Of a DNA stretch of 64,000 nucleotides, positions 24,317 through 31,757 are shown in pieces. The stretch is taken from contig CAZPMT010000004.1 of assembly GCA_964587655.1 (NCBI GenBank), forward strand, positions 50,506 through 114,505. The letters run 5' to 3'. Source of the stretch: CAZPMT01 sp964587655 (GTDB lineage: Bacteria; Hydrogenedentota; Hydrogenedentia; Hydrogenedentales; SLHB01). Position numbers and translations under genes: made by a program. The notes beneath the pieces are model-generated. The model was not told the origin of the DNA. It was given only the letters and a program-made list of their open reading frames with translations, and searched no databases. Every line of letters begins with the position of its first letter. Within the stretch, counting starts at the first letter, position 1.

Positions 24317-25063
24317 ATGAAGAAACACGCCGAGTATAATGGGCAAATTGAGGTGCAACCTTTGAAAATCGTTGTCATCGTTTCTGCAGGTGCCGAATGG
24401 CGCGTTGTGAAAGAACTTTATCCAAATCTTTCCATTCAGACTTCGCCTTTCGGAGAATTTGCCGATCTTCAACTTGGCGCTTTCAGCCTCCAATTCTTTC
24501 ATGGAGGCTGGGGCAAGATCAGCGCGGCGGCAACGGCCCAGTATGTGATTGACCACTTCCAACCCAACCTGCTTGTCAATCTTGGAACTTGTGGCGGATT
24601 CGCCGGCCGTATCAAGACCGGGACTGTCATCCTCGTGGAACGGACTCTGGTCTACGACATCATCGAGCAGATGGGCGATGGCGTAGAAGCAATTGAACAC
24701 TATTCGACGGAAATTGATCTTTCGTGGCTCTTGGACGATGGACGACAGACTGCAGTGCATAGACCATCGTCCATCGTCCGTGGTCTGCTAGTCTCCGCCG
24801 ACCGAGACATTGTCGTCGAAGATATTTCCATGCTGATCGAAAAATACGACGCGGTTGCAGCCGATTGGGAATCCGGTGCAATCGCCTGGGTTGCGAAAAA
24901 GAACAGGACGCGTTTGCTGATCTTGCGCGCGGTCACTGATCTGGTTGGCGGCGATGGTGGAGAAGCATATGGCAACATTGACTTATACCACGAACGGACA
25001 AAGGAAGTAATGAAGGTATTGATCGAGCAGTTGCCAGATTGGCTCGCGCGCGTGAGATTCTAA
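24317..25063 (+). CDS. MTA/SAH nucleosidase-like (PNP/UDP phosphorylase family) with repeat-encoded insert
   Basis: A 248-aa member of the nucleoside phosphorylase/nucleosidase fold. Visible elements are IVVIVSAGAEWRVV at the N-terminus, LVNLGTCGGFAGRIKTGTVIL near 95, and AVAADWESGAIAWVA near 180, where MTA/SAH nucleosidases have the purine/ribose-binding Met-Glu pair (here Trp-Glu). A late RAVTD supplies the catalytic Asp. The likely role is cleaving methylthioadenosine or a related nucleoside. The gene is visibly more A+T-rich than its neighbours and is flanked by inverted copies of hairpin G, so horizontal acquisition is possible. Residues about 139-157 are encoded by an inverted repeat (24732-24787). 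There is no obvious Shine-Dalgarno. Confidence 0.72.
   Translation: MKKHAEYNGQIEVQPLKIVVIVSAGAEWRVVKELYPNLSIQTSPFGEFADLQLGAFSLQFFHGGWGKISAAATAQYVIDHFQPNLLVNLGTCGGFAGRIKTGTVILVERTLVYDIIEQMGDGVEAIEHYSTEIDLSWLLDDGRQTAVHRPSSIVRGLLVSADRDIVVEDISMLIEKYDAVAADWESGAIAWVAKKNRTRLLILRAVTDLVGGDGGEAYGNIDLYHERTKEVMKVLIEQLPDWLARVRF
24732..24787. repeat. Inverted repeat D (GGACGATGG type) inside nucleosidase gene
   Basis: TTGGACGATGGACGACAGAC is followed by a short spacer and GACCATCGTCCATCGTCCG, then TGGTCTG. The arms are complementary with small offsets. It is read in frame as LLDDGRQTAVHRPSSIVRGL. Confidence 0.7.
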
Positions 25064-25081
25064 GAAACAACTGCGGCAAAA

Positions 25082-25102
25082 ACGCGGCGAGGACGCCGCG
25101 TC
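25082..25102. repeat. GC-rich hairpin G, copy 3, right of nucleosidase gene
   Basis: ACGCGGCGAGGACGCCGCGT, the reverse complement of the core of copies 1 and 2. It lies between the convergent nucleosidase and oxidoreductase genes and could also serve as a terminator stem. Confidence 0.75.
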
Positions 25103-25135
25103 TACTGAACGAATCCTCCGGTGCGCTCTCGAATC

Positions 25136-26281
25136 TTACGGCGCGGCGTTTTCCCATACCCCCGTCTTAGCGGAGTTCAGCACTGCGTCGCATACGCACT
25201 GGGTCTCGAGCGCATCGCGGAAATTTGGCCGCACGGGCTGGCCCGTCTCGAGGCCCTTGAGGAAATCGGCGAGCGCGTTGATGAACGTGTGTTCGTAGCC
25301 GATGACGCAACCCGGCACCCACCAGTGTTTCATGTACGGGTGATCGGAATCCGTCACGAGGATCGTGCGCCACCCGTGCACGTGCGAATCATCGCCGTGG
25401 TCGTAGTACTGAAGCTGGTGCGCGTCTTCAAGGTCGAAGTAGATCGAGCCGGACTCGCCGTTGACCTCGAACGTGTTCTGGTTCTTGCGTCCACGGGCGT
25501 AGCGCGTGGATTCGAATGTGGCCAACGCGCCGTTCTTGAAACGTGCAAGAAACGCGCACGCGTCGTCGATGCCCACCGGCTTGCGCACGCCCGGACTGTC
25601 CTGCAATTCGCGCTCCTTGATAAACGTCTCCGTCATGGCCGTGACCTTGTCCACGCCCCCGATGAGCCAGATCGCCGTGTCGATCGAGTGCGCGAGCAAG
25701 TCCCCGGTGACGCCGCTCCCGGCCACGTCGACGTCCAAACGCCACAGCGTCGCCCCGCCCTGCGGCACATTCGGACTGATGGTCCAGTCCTGCAGATACT
25801 TGGCGCGATAGTGAAACACGCGGCCGATACGCCCTTCGTCGATCAGTTGTTTAGCCAGGGTGATAGCGGGCACGCGCCGGTAATTGAACCACACCATGTT
25901 CGCGACGCCGGCCTTCTCGATCGCTTCCGTCATCACGCGGCCTTCCGCGGCATTCATGGCCAGCGGCTTCTCGCACAATACCATCTTCCCCGCCTTCGCC
26001 GCCGCGATGGCGATTTCCTTATGCGTGTTGTTCGGACTGCAAATGTCTATGACGTCAATATCCTTTCGCTCGATCAGCCGCCGCCAATCCGTCTCGACGC
26101 TCTCCCATCCCCAATTCTGCGCGAACGGTTTCACCTTCTCTTCCTTCCGCGCGCAAGCGGCCTTCAACACCGGCTGGCACTCTAGACCAAAAAACCGGTT
26201 CACCTTGAGATACGCATTCGAATGCGCCCGCCCCATGAAACCGTAGCCGATCAGTCCGATATTAAGTTTCTTTGTGGCCAT
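25136..26281 (-). CDS. Gfo/Idh/MocA-family oxidoreductase
   Basis: A 381-aa NAD(P)-dependent dehydrogenase. The N-terminal Rossmann motif is IGLIGYGFMGRAHSNAY. The EKPLAMNAAEGR motif near 98 carries the conserved Lys of the family, and DLLAHSIDTAIWLIGG near 190 has the Asp/His pair of the catalytic site. Family members oxidise or isomerise sugars, inositols and sugar amides. Several contiguous genes to the right (sugar-phosphate-isomerase-like, cupin) suggest a carbohydrate catabolic neighbourhood, although a toxin-antitoxin island lies between. An AGGGAGAG site is about 7 bases before the ATG. Confidence 0.88.
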   Translation of the reverse strand: MATKKLNIGLIGYGFMGRAHSNAYLKVNRFFGLECQPVLKAACARKEEKVKPFAQNWGWESVETDWRRLIERKDIDVIDICSPNNTHKEIAIAAAKAGKMVLCEKPLAMNAAEGRVMTEAIEKAGVANMVWFNYRRVPAITLAKQLIDEGRIGRVFHYRAKYLQDWTISPNVPQGGATLWRLDVDVAGSGVTGDLLAHSIDTAIWLIGGVDKVTAMTETFIKERELQDSPGVRKPVGIDDACAFLARFKNGALATFESTRYARGRKNQNTFEVNGESGSIYFDLEDAHQLQYYDHGDDSHVHGWRTILVTDSDHPYMKHWWVPGCVIGYEHTFINALADFLKGLETGQPVRPNFRDALETQCVCDAVLNSAKTGVWENAAP

Positions 26282-26367
26282 TAACGTCTCTCCCTCTGCC
26301 GCTCGCTGCGGCTTTCATCAATCTTCCTTGGTGAACCCTATCCGTTTGAGTTTGACGGGTGGTGGCA

Positions 26368-26505
26368 TCATGAGTTGGTGGCGGACAGTGGCCGCCAACT
26401 TGAGGTCGCAATCTGCGATCTCAAGATTGTAAGCTCTTCTCTGGCAAGCACAAAGCAAGAGTCGCATGGGAAGCCATCAGGTCTCCGTTTCACTTGTTCA
26501 AGGGT
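26368..26505 (-). pseudogene. ORF6N-domain (phage antirepressor-type) fragment
   Basis: About 45 codons (LEQVKRRPDGFPCDSCFVLA, then REELTILRSQIATSSW) match the middle of ORF6N domains, which typically read VKRNxxRFPxDFMFxLtxEE followed by LRSQIATSSWGGRR. The reading ends at a stop just after the SSW and has no start, so only a remnant remains. Its 5' end overlaps the HicB-like gene's stop. The inverted repeat at 26399-26425 is part of this coding remnant. Confidence 0.6.
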
Positions 26506-26696
26506 GTTGGGAGTGGTTTCTCGTCCTGTTTGTAGAGTTCCACGGTCTCGTCCACGATTCGGCACAACTCGTCGAAGACAGTCCGAGGATCGTTTCCGTG
26601 ACATCCGGCGTAAAACAATTCCGGGCAACTCCCAATAAAGCACTGGTCTTGTTCGGACCATTCAATCAGTTTCACGTACTCATCGCCGTTGATCAT
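26490..26696 (-). CDS. HicB-like small protein
   Basis: A 68-aa protein resembling short HicB-type proteins: an N-terminal VKLIEWSEQDQCFIGSCPEL beta-hairpin, a G-x-H-G-x-D turn, and a helix FDELCRIVDETVELYKQDEK ending in PLPTP. HicB proteins are antitoxins to HicA RNases, but no HicA partner is visible. Its ATG overlaps the stop of the small open frame 26693-26893 as ATGA. Solitary HicB-like proteins are common, so antitoxin activity is not assured. Confidence 0.65.
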   Translation of the reverse strand: MINGDEYVKLIEWSEQDQCFIGSCPELFYAGCHGNDPRTVFDELCRIVDETVELYKQDEKPLPTPLNK

Positions 26697-26893
26697 ATGC
26701 CGCCGCCCCTATCGCCAAGCGGAAGGCTTGCCCCTGGTAAGGTTTCAGGTCTGTCATCAAGGCGTCTTACGTTTGAGATGAGAAGGAAGAAGGCGACGCT
26801 CTTGATGATCGCGACCAAGGCCAGGCAGGTTCCCGGAAACAACTCTTCCGTCTTCTCTCGTAATCGTCCGCCTTGATATTGCATCGTCGCCAT
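26693..26893 (-). CDS. Small unrecognised open frame in the toxin-antitoxin island
   Basis: A 66-aa frame of no recognised family with a hydrophobic middle (TCLALVAIIKSVAFFLLI, possible membrane helix) and a Pro/Gly/Arg tail. The arguments for it are the ATGA overlap with the HicB-like gene downstream and its start two bases after the YgiT-like gene's stop. Other frames of this stretch show nothing better. It may be non-coding. Confidence 0.25.
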   Translation of the reverse strand: MATMQYQGGRLREKTEELFPGTCLALVAIIKSVAFFLLISNVRRLDDRPETLPGASLPLGDRGGGI

Positions 26894-26895
26894 CG

Positions 26896-27102
26896 TTATC
26901 CAGCCAACTTGGCGGCCTTCTCGTCGATCGAATGGACTAACGCCTGGATGGTATCGACCTCTTGCTCTTCAAAGTATGCTTCACCGCATTGCGCACAGAC
27001 CCAAGCCGGAACCTGGTCTAATGTAAGGTGGCACCCTTCTCTGTCGATGTGAAACGGAGCCGCGCCTTTCCACATTTCGCCTTTACAGTACATACATTTC
27101 AT
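26896..27102 (-). CDS. YgiT/MqsA-type zinc-finger protein (putative antitoxin)
   Basis: A 68-aa protein with the YgiT-type zinc ribbon: CMYCKGEMWKG, then VPAWVCAQCGEAYF, two CxxC pairs separated by about 35 residues. In MqsA and relatives this domain binds the toxin. The start at 27102 (MKCMYCKG) overlaps the stop of the DUF4258 gene as ATGA, and AAGGA lies 7 bases upstream. The C-terminal helical tail (VDTIQALVHSIDE) is short, and the HTH DNA-binding domain of full MqsA is missing. With the preceding gene it forms a type II toxin-antitoxin-like pair. Confidence 0.8.
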   Translation of the reverse strand: MKCMYCKGEMWKGAAPFHIDREGCHLTLDQVPAWVCAQCGEAYFEEQEVDTIQALVHSIDEKAAKLAG

Positions 27103-27416
27103 AAGCGAGTCCTTGTTCTCCAATCGGCCAGCCATTCATCGCGCTCCGGAATATAGGCCGTGATGATCGCGAGATAGTCTTCTTTGGGAGCGCAGACAAC
27201 ATGGATGGGCCGCTCTCGGCACACAGCAAACATTAGACAGCTATGTCCTCTTGGATCGCCCGGGTAGTCCTCGATGACTTCGCCTGTTTCGATGACACGG
27301 CGCACTTCCGCGCCACTGATCGCTCGGTCGCGCCGGGACATTTGTCTCACTGCATGGGGAAGAAACAATACCTTCCTTGCAGCAGATGCTCGCACCGCAG
27401 ATAGCGTCTCTTCCAT
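27099..27416 (-). CDS. DUF4258-family protein (putative toxin)
   Basis: A 105-aa protein with the DUF4258 pattern. It opens FLPHAVRQMSRRDRAISGAEVRRVI, continues TGEVIEDYPGDPRGHSCLMF, then has IHVVCAPKEDYLAIITAYIP. DUF4258 proteins are small RelE/MqsR-like folds commonly encoded just before YgiT-type zinc fingers, as here with an ATGA overlap. The family is taken to include mRNA interferase-like toxins. The conserved His near residue 21 and the Tyr in the last strand are candidate functional residues. The exact start is not well defined. Confidence 0.75.
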   Translation of the reverse strand: MEETLSAVRASAARKVLFLPHAVRQMSRRDRAISGAEVRRVIETGEVIEDYPGDPRGHSCLMFAVCRERPIHVVCAPKEDYLAIITAYIPERDEWLADWRTRTRL

Positions 27417-27459
27417 TTCCGCGTTCCTATGTGAGCATAGCCCTCTGGCGACGCACTCG

Positions 27460-28359
27460 TCAACTGCCGTATTTCGCGTTCAGCTTGTCGATTGATCTCT
27501 TGCAGTCCGCGGTCACGGTCCACGCGTCCGGCCAGAAGCAGAGGTCGATGGTCCACCAGTTGTGCTTGATGCCGGAGCGGTTGAGTTCGGGGAGCAGCTC
27601 GTCGAAATCGAGTAAGCCAGTGCCGAACGGGGCATGCGTGCTCGTTTCATCGCCGTGAAGTGTGCCGTCCGAATCGATGAGGTGGAGGTGATTGATCTTG
27701 CCGCGCAGCTTCCGCGCGAGTTCGATCGCGCCGCCTGGCAGCGTCTCTTTCTTGCCGGGCTGGCGTGCGCCGACGGCCGCGACCATGTGCGCGTGGCACG
27801 TGTCGAACTGGACGCCGAAGTTGTCATCGCCGACTTCGTCCACGATCCGGAGGATATCGGAAGGTTTGTTGAACGCAAAGCCGGGTTCAAACTCCCACGT
27901 CACATAAACGCCCTTGTCCGCAGCCTCGCGCGCACAACGTTTCCAGGTCGTCACGACGCGCTTGCGTGCCGTGTCCGCATCGACCTCCGTGAAAATGGTC
28001 GGCGGCTGCACGCAGTCGACGCGGATCCCGGGGATGCCGAGGTCCACGCAGAACTGCAAGTTCTTGCGGAACTCGTCAAGGTAGTGCGAGTTGTCATCGG
28101 TATTGATCAGTTTCTCGCCCCACAGGTTGGCCGCCAGGCCGGAGAAGCCGAGGCCGGCATCCGCAACCTGCTGTTTACACTTCTCGCGCGACTCCTTGTC
28201 CGGCATGATGTCCGGGTTCGGGTGAATCCCGAATCCGCCGAGTTCGAGCCCGTCGAACCCCAGCGCCGCCAGCTTGGAAACGATCTCGTCCCACGGTACC
28301 GGATTGTTCGCGTATGGCCCAATCGAATACGCCCACGTGCCGATCGATATCTTCTTCAT
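27460..28359 (-). CDS. Sugar phosphate isomerase/epimerase-like (AP endonuclease family 2) protein
   Basis: A 299-aa TIM barrel of the xylose isomerase-like/AP-endonuclease-2 superfamily. These are metal-dependent sugar epimerases and isomerases, or inosose dehydratases. Metal-ligand-type motifs are visible: VTWEFEPGF with a Glu near 155, FGVQFDTCHAHM with Asp and His near 185, and INHLHLIDSDG with His and Asp near 220. The family's terminal Glu is plausible in FDELLPEL. AAGGGAA is about 6 bases before the ATG. It lies 45 bases downstream of the S51 peptidase gene, probably in one operon with the cupin gene. Confidence 0.8.
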   Translation of the reverse strand: MKKISIGTWAYSIGPYANNPVPWDEIVSKLAALGFDGLELGGFGIHPNPDIMPDKESREKCKQQVADAGLGFSGLAANLWGEKLINTDDNSHYLDEFRKNLQFCVDLGIPGIRVDCVQPPTIFTEVDADTARKRVVTTWKRCAREAADKGVYVTWEFEPGFAFNKPSDILRIVDEVGDDNFGVQFDTCHAHMVAAVGARQPGKKETLPGGAIELARKLRGKINHLHLIDSDGTLHGDETSTHAPFGTGLLDFDELLPELNRSGIKHNWWTIDLCFWPDAWTVTADCKRSIDKLNAKYGS

Positions 28360-28404
28360 AGTGTTCCCTTAGCCTTTCCTTTTCGCGCTCCGCTACAAAC
28401 GCCT

Positions 28405-29154
28405 TCATTTTGCCAACAGATCACATAACGATCTGAATTCGCTTGCCTTCCCTATCACCTCCTGGTGGTACTTGTGCGCTCGCCAATACGTCTTGTACGC
28501 GTTGGCCGATGGTTTGGAGGAAATCACGCGGTACTTGTCGTCGACGATCTCAATCGCGCAACAATTATCCAGCGCTATCGCCACGCCGGGAGTCCTTCTC
28601 ATCATATCCTTGAGCCCGTGTCGCCGGCATTTCTCCACATCGTAGTGAGGGCAGTGCAACGCATTGATCAGTCCTAAACCAGATATTCTGATGAGAGGCG
28701 CGTTGGGGTTCAAGAACTTTCTGGAATCGGAGTTACCCCATCGGAACCAGCAGATTGAACCCGCGCTCATACCGGAAAGGACCGTTCCTCTCTTGTAGGC
28801 CCGTTTCAGGATCCGGTCAAACCCCGTCTTTCGCCACACACGCATCATCTTCAAGGTATTCCCGCAGCCGACATACACTGCGTCGCTTTCGAAGACCTTC
28901 TCTTCGATTTCCTTTCTTCCGGGCCTTTCTCTTATCAAATGGAGAACGTCCGTTTCACAGCCAAGCCTCTTGCCAAAGTGCTTCCGTACGGCCTCGAAGT
29001 ACGACTCAGAGTCGGACATCGCGGTCGGAACAAACAGCAGTCGCGGATGCTCTTTCCCGGTGAGCCGGAGTATCTCCTTGTCGATCTTCGTGGTGTCCAC
29101 GGGATAACCGGGTCTTCCGATTTCCCCGCCGCCAATGGCAACGATTTTTCCCAT
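28405..29154 (-). CDS. Peptidase E-like (family S51) protein
   Basis: A 249-aa protein of the dipeptidase E/cyanophycinase-like S51 family. The nucleophile motif is SGMSAGSICWF with Ser at 130, preceded by a VYVGCGNTLKMM strand-turn, and the candidate catalytic His is in LHCPHYD. Peptidase E hydrolyses Asp-X dipeptides. This protein has the compact size and the N-terminal IVAIGGGEIG of the family. It is somewhat richer in A+T than the flanking sugar genes. It follows the cupin gene by 8 bases, so the two are cotranscribed. Confidence 0.82.
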   Translation of the reverse strand: MGKIVAIGGGEIGRPGYPVDTTKIDKEILRLTGKEHPRLLFVPTAMSDSESYFEAVRKHFGKRLGCETDVLHLIRERPGRKEIEEKVFESDAVYVGCGNTLKMMRVWRKTGFDRILKRAYKRGTVLSGMSAGSICWFRWGNSDSRKFLNPNAPLIRISGLGLINALHCPHYDVEKCRRHGLKDMMRRTPGVAIALDNCCAIEIVDDKYRVISSKPSANAYKTYWRAHKYHQEVIGKASEFRSLCDLLAK

Positions 29155-29162
29155 GGCCTGCG

Positions 29163-30407
29163 TCAGCCTTTCCGATAGTCGCCCACTTCGGGAGCGTTCG
29201 GGTTCACGTCAGGGCCGAAGTAGCGCAACAGAACCAGTGGGCATGCCTTGCCCAGATTCTCGATTACAACGCCCGTTTGCGCGGCCTTTGCGCTAATGAA
29301 GACCTCGTCTTCGGTCAGTTCGCCGAACCGGATCATCGTCGGGCATTCGAGCGGCAGCTTGCCGATGCGTCCGCGGCCCTGCGTGACAATCACGCCGGAC
29401 GCGCCGTTGTCCTTGAGCGTGATCTTGACGCCGGGGTTGACGGTGAGTTCCTTGGCGGAGAAGTACTGCCTTCCGCCCACCTTGCCGTAATCGATCCAGC
29501 GATCCACGTAACCCTCGCTTTCCGTATCGCCATCGGGAATGGGTTCGAGGTAGTGGTGGTCCTTGAAATGCGTATCGACGTTGGCTTCCCAGTCGATCTG
29601 GTCGACGATGAAGTCGATGTCATTGTGCTTTTCCGGCGGCATGTCCTTCACGAGCAGCGAGCGCGGCACGGGCCGGCCCTCGACAATGGATTGGTACATG
29701 CCAAAAACATCGCTGCCCCATTGCGGTTCATACGTGACCAGCGATCCGGGCGCGTGGAGAATGCACGGGCCGATCAGCCAGCCGGTGCCCGGTTTGAGCC
29801 GGTACGCTTTCGACAGATCGAGAATGCCGTTGTCGCCATCGTTCCAGCGTTCGATACAGCGGCGCACGTCCGCGCGCGTCGTGCCGGGCTCGAGTCCGTA
29901 GAACGTGTATGGGAAATTATCGCCGATGGCGTTCATCTGCGGCGGGAAGTAGTACGACTCGGGCTTTCCCTCGCGTCCCAGCAACGCCGCCTGTTCGAAG
30001 TTCTGATGCAGGTGGTGCGGGATCGGACCCATGTTATCGAAGAACTTGCTATACACCGGCCACCGCTTGTACTTGTTCCAGATATCGGAGCCGATGACGG
30101 CCGCGCCCAGCGCCTCGACCGCGTCGCGCAACGTGAACCGCTTCCCCTCATGCACGACGTAGCTCAGACCCTCATCGTCCGGCGCGCCCTCGTTATCCGC
30201 ATGCGTAGTCGACGCGAACCACCGCTCATCGATGCCGCCCCGGTGCGTGCCCAACGCGTAATAATCATCGGGATGCAGCTTCAGCCTTCGCCCAGGCTGA
30301 AGGAAAGATCGCGGCACCCACGTCGGTGCCAGCCGAAGAACTCCCTCGCCCGCATCCAGCGCCGCCTGTGCCGCCTTCATCACGCCTTCTCCGCACACCG
30401 TTTTCAT
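29163..30407 (-). CDS. Cupin-fold protein, class I mannose-6-phosphate isomerase-like
   Basis: A 414-aa protein with two cupin-like halves. The N-terminal half has HHLHQNFEQA near 130, matching the His-x-His metal site of type I phosphomannose isomerases. Conserved-looking GTGWLIGPCILHAPGSLV near 215 provides a further His. The C-terminal half resembles a second cupin barrel (VNPGVKITLKDNGASGVIVTQGRGRIG). The family interconverts mannose 6-phosphate and fructose 6-phosphate, but this subgroup is divergent and may act on another sugar. GGAGAGGG lies just before the ATG. Confidence 0.65.
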   Translation of the reverse strand: MKTVCGEGVMKAAQAALDAGEGVLRLAPTWVPRSFLQPGRRLKLHPDDYYALGTHRGGIDERWFASTTHADNEGAPDDEGLSYVVHEGKRFTLRDAVEALGAAVIGSDIWNKYKRWPVYSKFFDNMGPIPHHLHQNFEQAALLGREGKPESYYFPPQMNAIGDNFPYTFYGLEPGTTRADVRRCIERWNDGDNGILDLSKAYRLKPGTGWLIGPCILHAPGSLVTYEPQWGSDVFGMYQSIVEGRPVPRSLLVKDMPPEKHNDIDFIVDQIDWEANVDTHFKDHHYLEPIPDGDTESEGYVDRWIDYGKVGGRQYFSAKELTVNPGVKITLKDNGASGVIVTQGRGRIGKLPLECPTMIRFGELTEDEVFISAKAAQTGVVIENLGKACPLVLLRYFGPDVNPNAPEVGDYRKG

Positions 30408-30565
30408 GACCCTCTCCTTCCTCTGATTGAAGGTTTCTTATAGCATGGCATCCAATAGAGCGCAAGTCAGCAGCCATCAGCAGCGCCGGTGGCTCATGAA
30501 GGAGTAAAGCTGAGGTCTGCTGAACGAAAGCAGTAGGAACGCTCCACGAAGGACTATCCAGATCC

Positions 30566-31567
30566 TCAGTAGTATAGGTTGGTTCCGAAATTTGGGGCGC
30601 GACCGGACTGGACCTCTGAAATCCAGTCTTGGACCTCTTGCCGTTTCCAGAAACGGGCACAGAGTTTCAGGTACTCCAGCACCGTATCGTGGTCTCCCTG
30701 TTCGAGTAGTTCTTTGGCAAGACTCATGTTCGGCCCGAAAGAATCCAGTTGCGGTGAACCGGGAGTCTTGCCTGCAGCGAGCAGATACTCTCTTGCTTTG
30801 CCCAAGTTTCCTTCCTTGAGCGCGACGCGGCCCAGGATAAGGTTACCGTGATGCACCACGTTGCCATAATTCCAATCTCGGGAAGGACCAGGGGATTGCA
30901 GCAGTTCGGCGGCGTATGCTTTGGCCTTCTCGTATTCACCTGCCGCAAACGCTGCCTTCGCGGCGCTGACCCGGAGATGTGTAGAGTTCGACCGAGGTCC
31001 CGTTAGCGAGAGCGCCTTCTCGATCTCTACCACAGCCGCTTGTGCTTCCTCAGAAGATTCAGAGCGACCCCCACCGATTTGAGCGAGTTGATGAAGGGAA
31101 CTCAAACGTTCCGGCCACTGCGGTTTAGTGGGCTCCAGGGCGGCACATTTCCTCAGATACTCTTCAGAAAGCTTCCTGTTCTTGCGCAGGAAGAATTCGG
31201 CTGCATTTGAGAGTATTCGTGTGTCGTCCGGGAATCGTTCTACCTGCCGCCGCCACATCTGTTCTGCCTCAATATAGGCATCTCCATCCTTGACTGGATC
31301 CATTTCTACATAGGGTTGCCCGGCAAGGGCGGACGCCGGATGGTGTTCGATAACCCACAGAACGTGTTTTCGCCTCATTTCCCTTGCGGCACTGTCTTTC
31401 GCGGCCCAATAAACTCCCAGCAACCGCACACGGGCTTCGCAGTCATTGGGACGCTGCTCCGTCTGTTGTTCCAGTTGTTGTATCTCGTCCGGTGAGAGAG
31501 ACTTTGCCCCTAGTAAGAGATCTATAGTTCGAACGAAGTCGTAAAGGGCGGACGGGCGACGTTTCAT
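30566..31567 (-). CDS. TPR-like repeat protein
   Basis: A 333-aa helical protein with paired-helix repeats (ILSNAAEFFLRKNRKLSEEYLRKC..., HHGNLILGRVALKEGNLGKAREYLLAAG, AKELLEQGDHDTVLEYLKLC) typical of tetratricopeptide scaffolds. The ending SGRAPNFGTNLYY matches the PNFGxNLxY tail of a soluble TPR family seen in acidobacteria-like genomes. No signal peptide is evident. The start at 31567 is preferred over 31588, but neither has a strong ribosome-binding site. It probably mediates protein interactions; no partner is apparent. It is monocistronic. Confidence 0.6.
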   Translation of the reverse strand: MKRRPSALYDFVRTIDLLLGAKSLSPDEIQQLEQQTEQRPNDCEARVRLLGVYWAAKDSAAREMRRKHVLWVIEHHPASALAGQPYVEMDPVKDGDAYIEAEQMWRRQVERFPDDTRILSNAAEFFLRKNRKLSEEYLRKCAALEPTKPQWPERLSSLHQLAQIGGGRSESSEEAQAAVVEIEKALSLTGPRSNSTHLRVSAAKAAFAAGEYEKAKAYAAELLQSPGPSRDWNYGNVVHHGNLILGRVALKEGNLGKAREYLLAAGKTPGSPQLDSFGPNMSLAKELLEQGDHDTVLEYLKLCARFWKRQEVQDWISEVQSGRAPNFGTNLYY

Positions 31568-31757
31568 GACGATAACTCCGACAAACAAAACGGACTGTAA
31601 AGAAATCCACCATAGCAGTCTCCCTTATAACACCGCGTCTCAACTGGCGCAAGTCTCCTTGATGTTAGGGGCGGAGTCTGTCATAGTGGGGCGCTGAAAG
31701 GCGTCGTCAGTCTGGAGCGACGCAATTGTATGCGGGCAACGTGAAAAGGACAACGCC

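Noticed and set aside
26399..26425. Inverted repeat CTTGAGGTCGCA/TGCGATCTCAAG as an operator or terminator
   Set aside because: It codes for the ILRSQIATSS segment of an ORF6N remnant, where such codons recur by family conservation.
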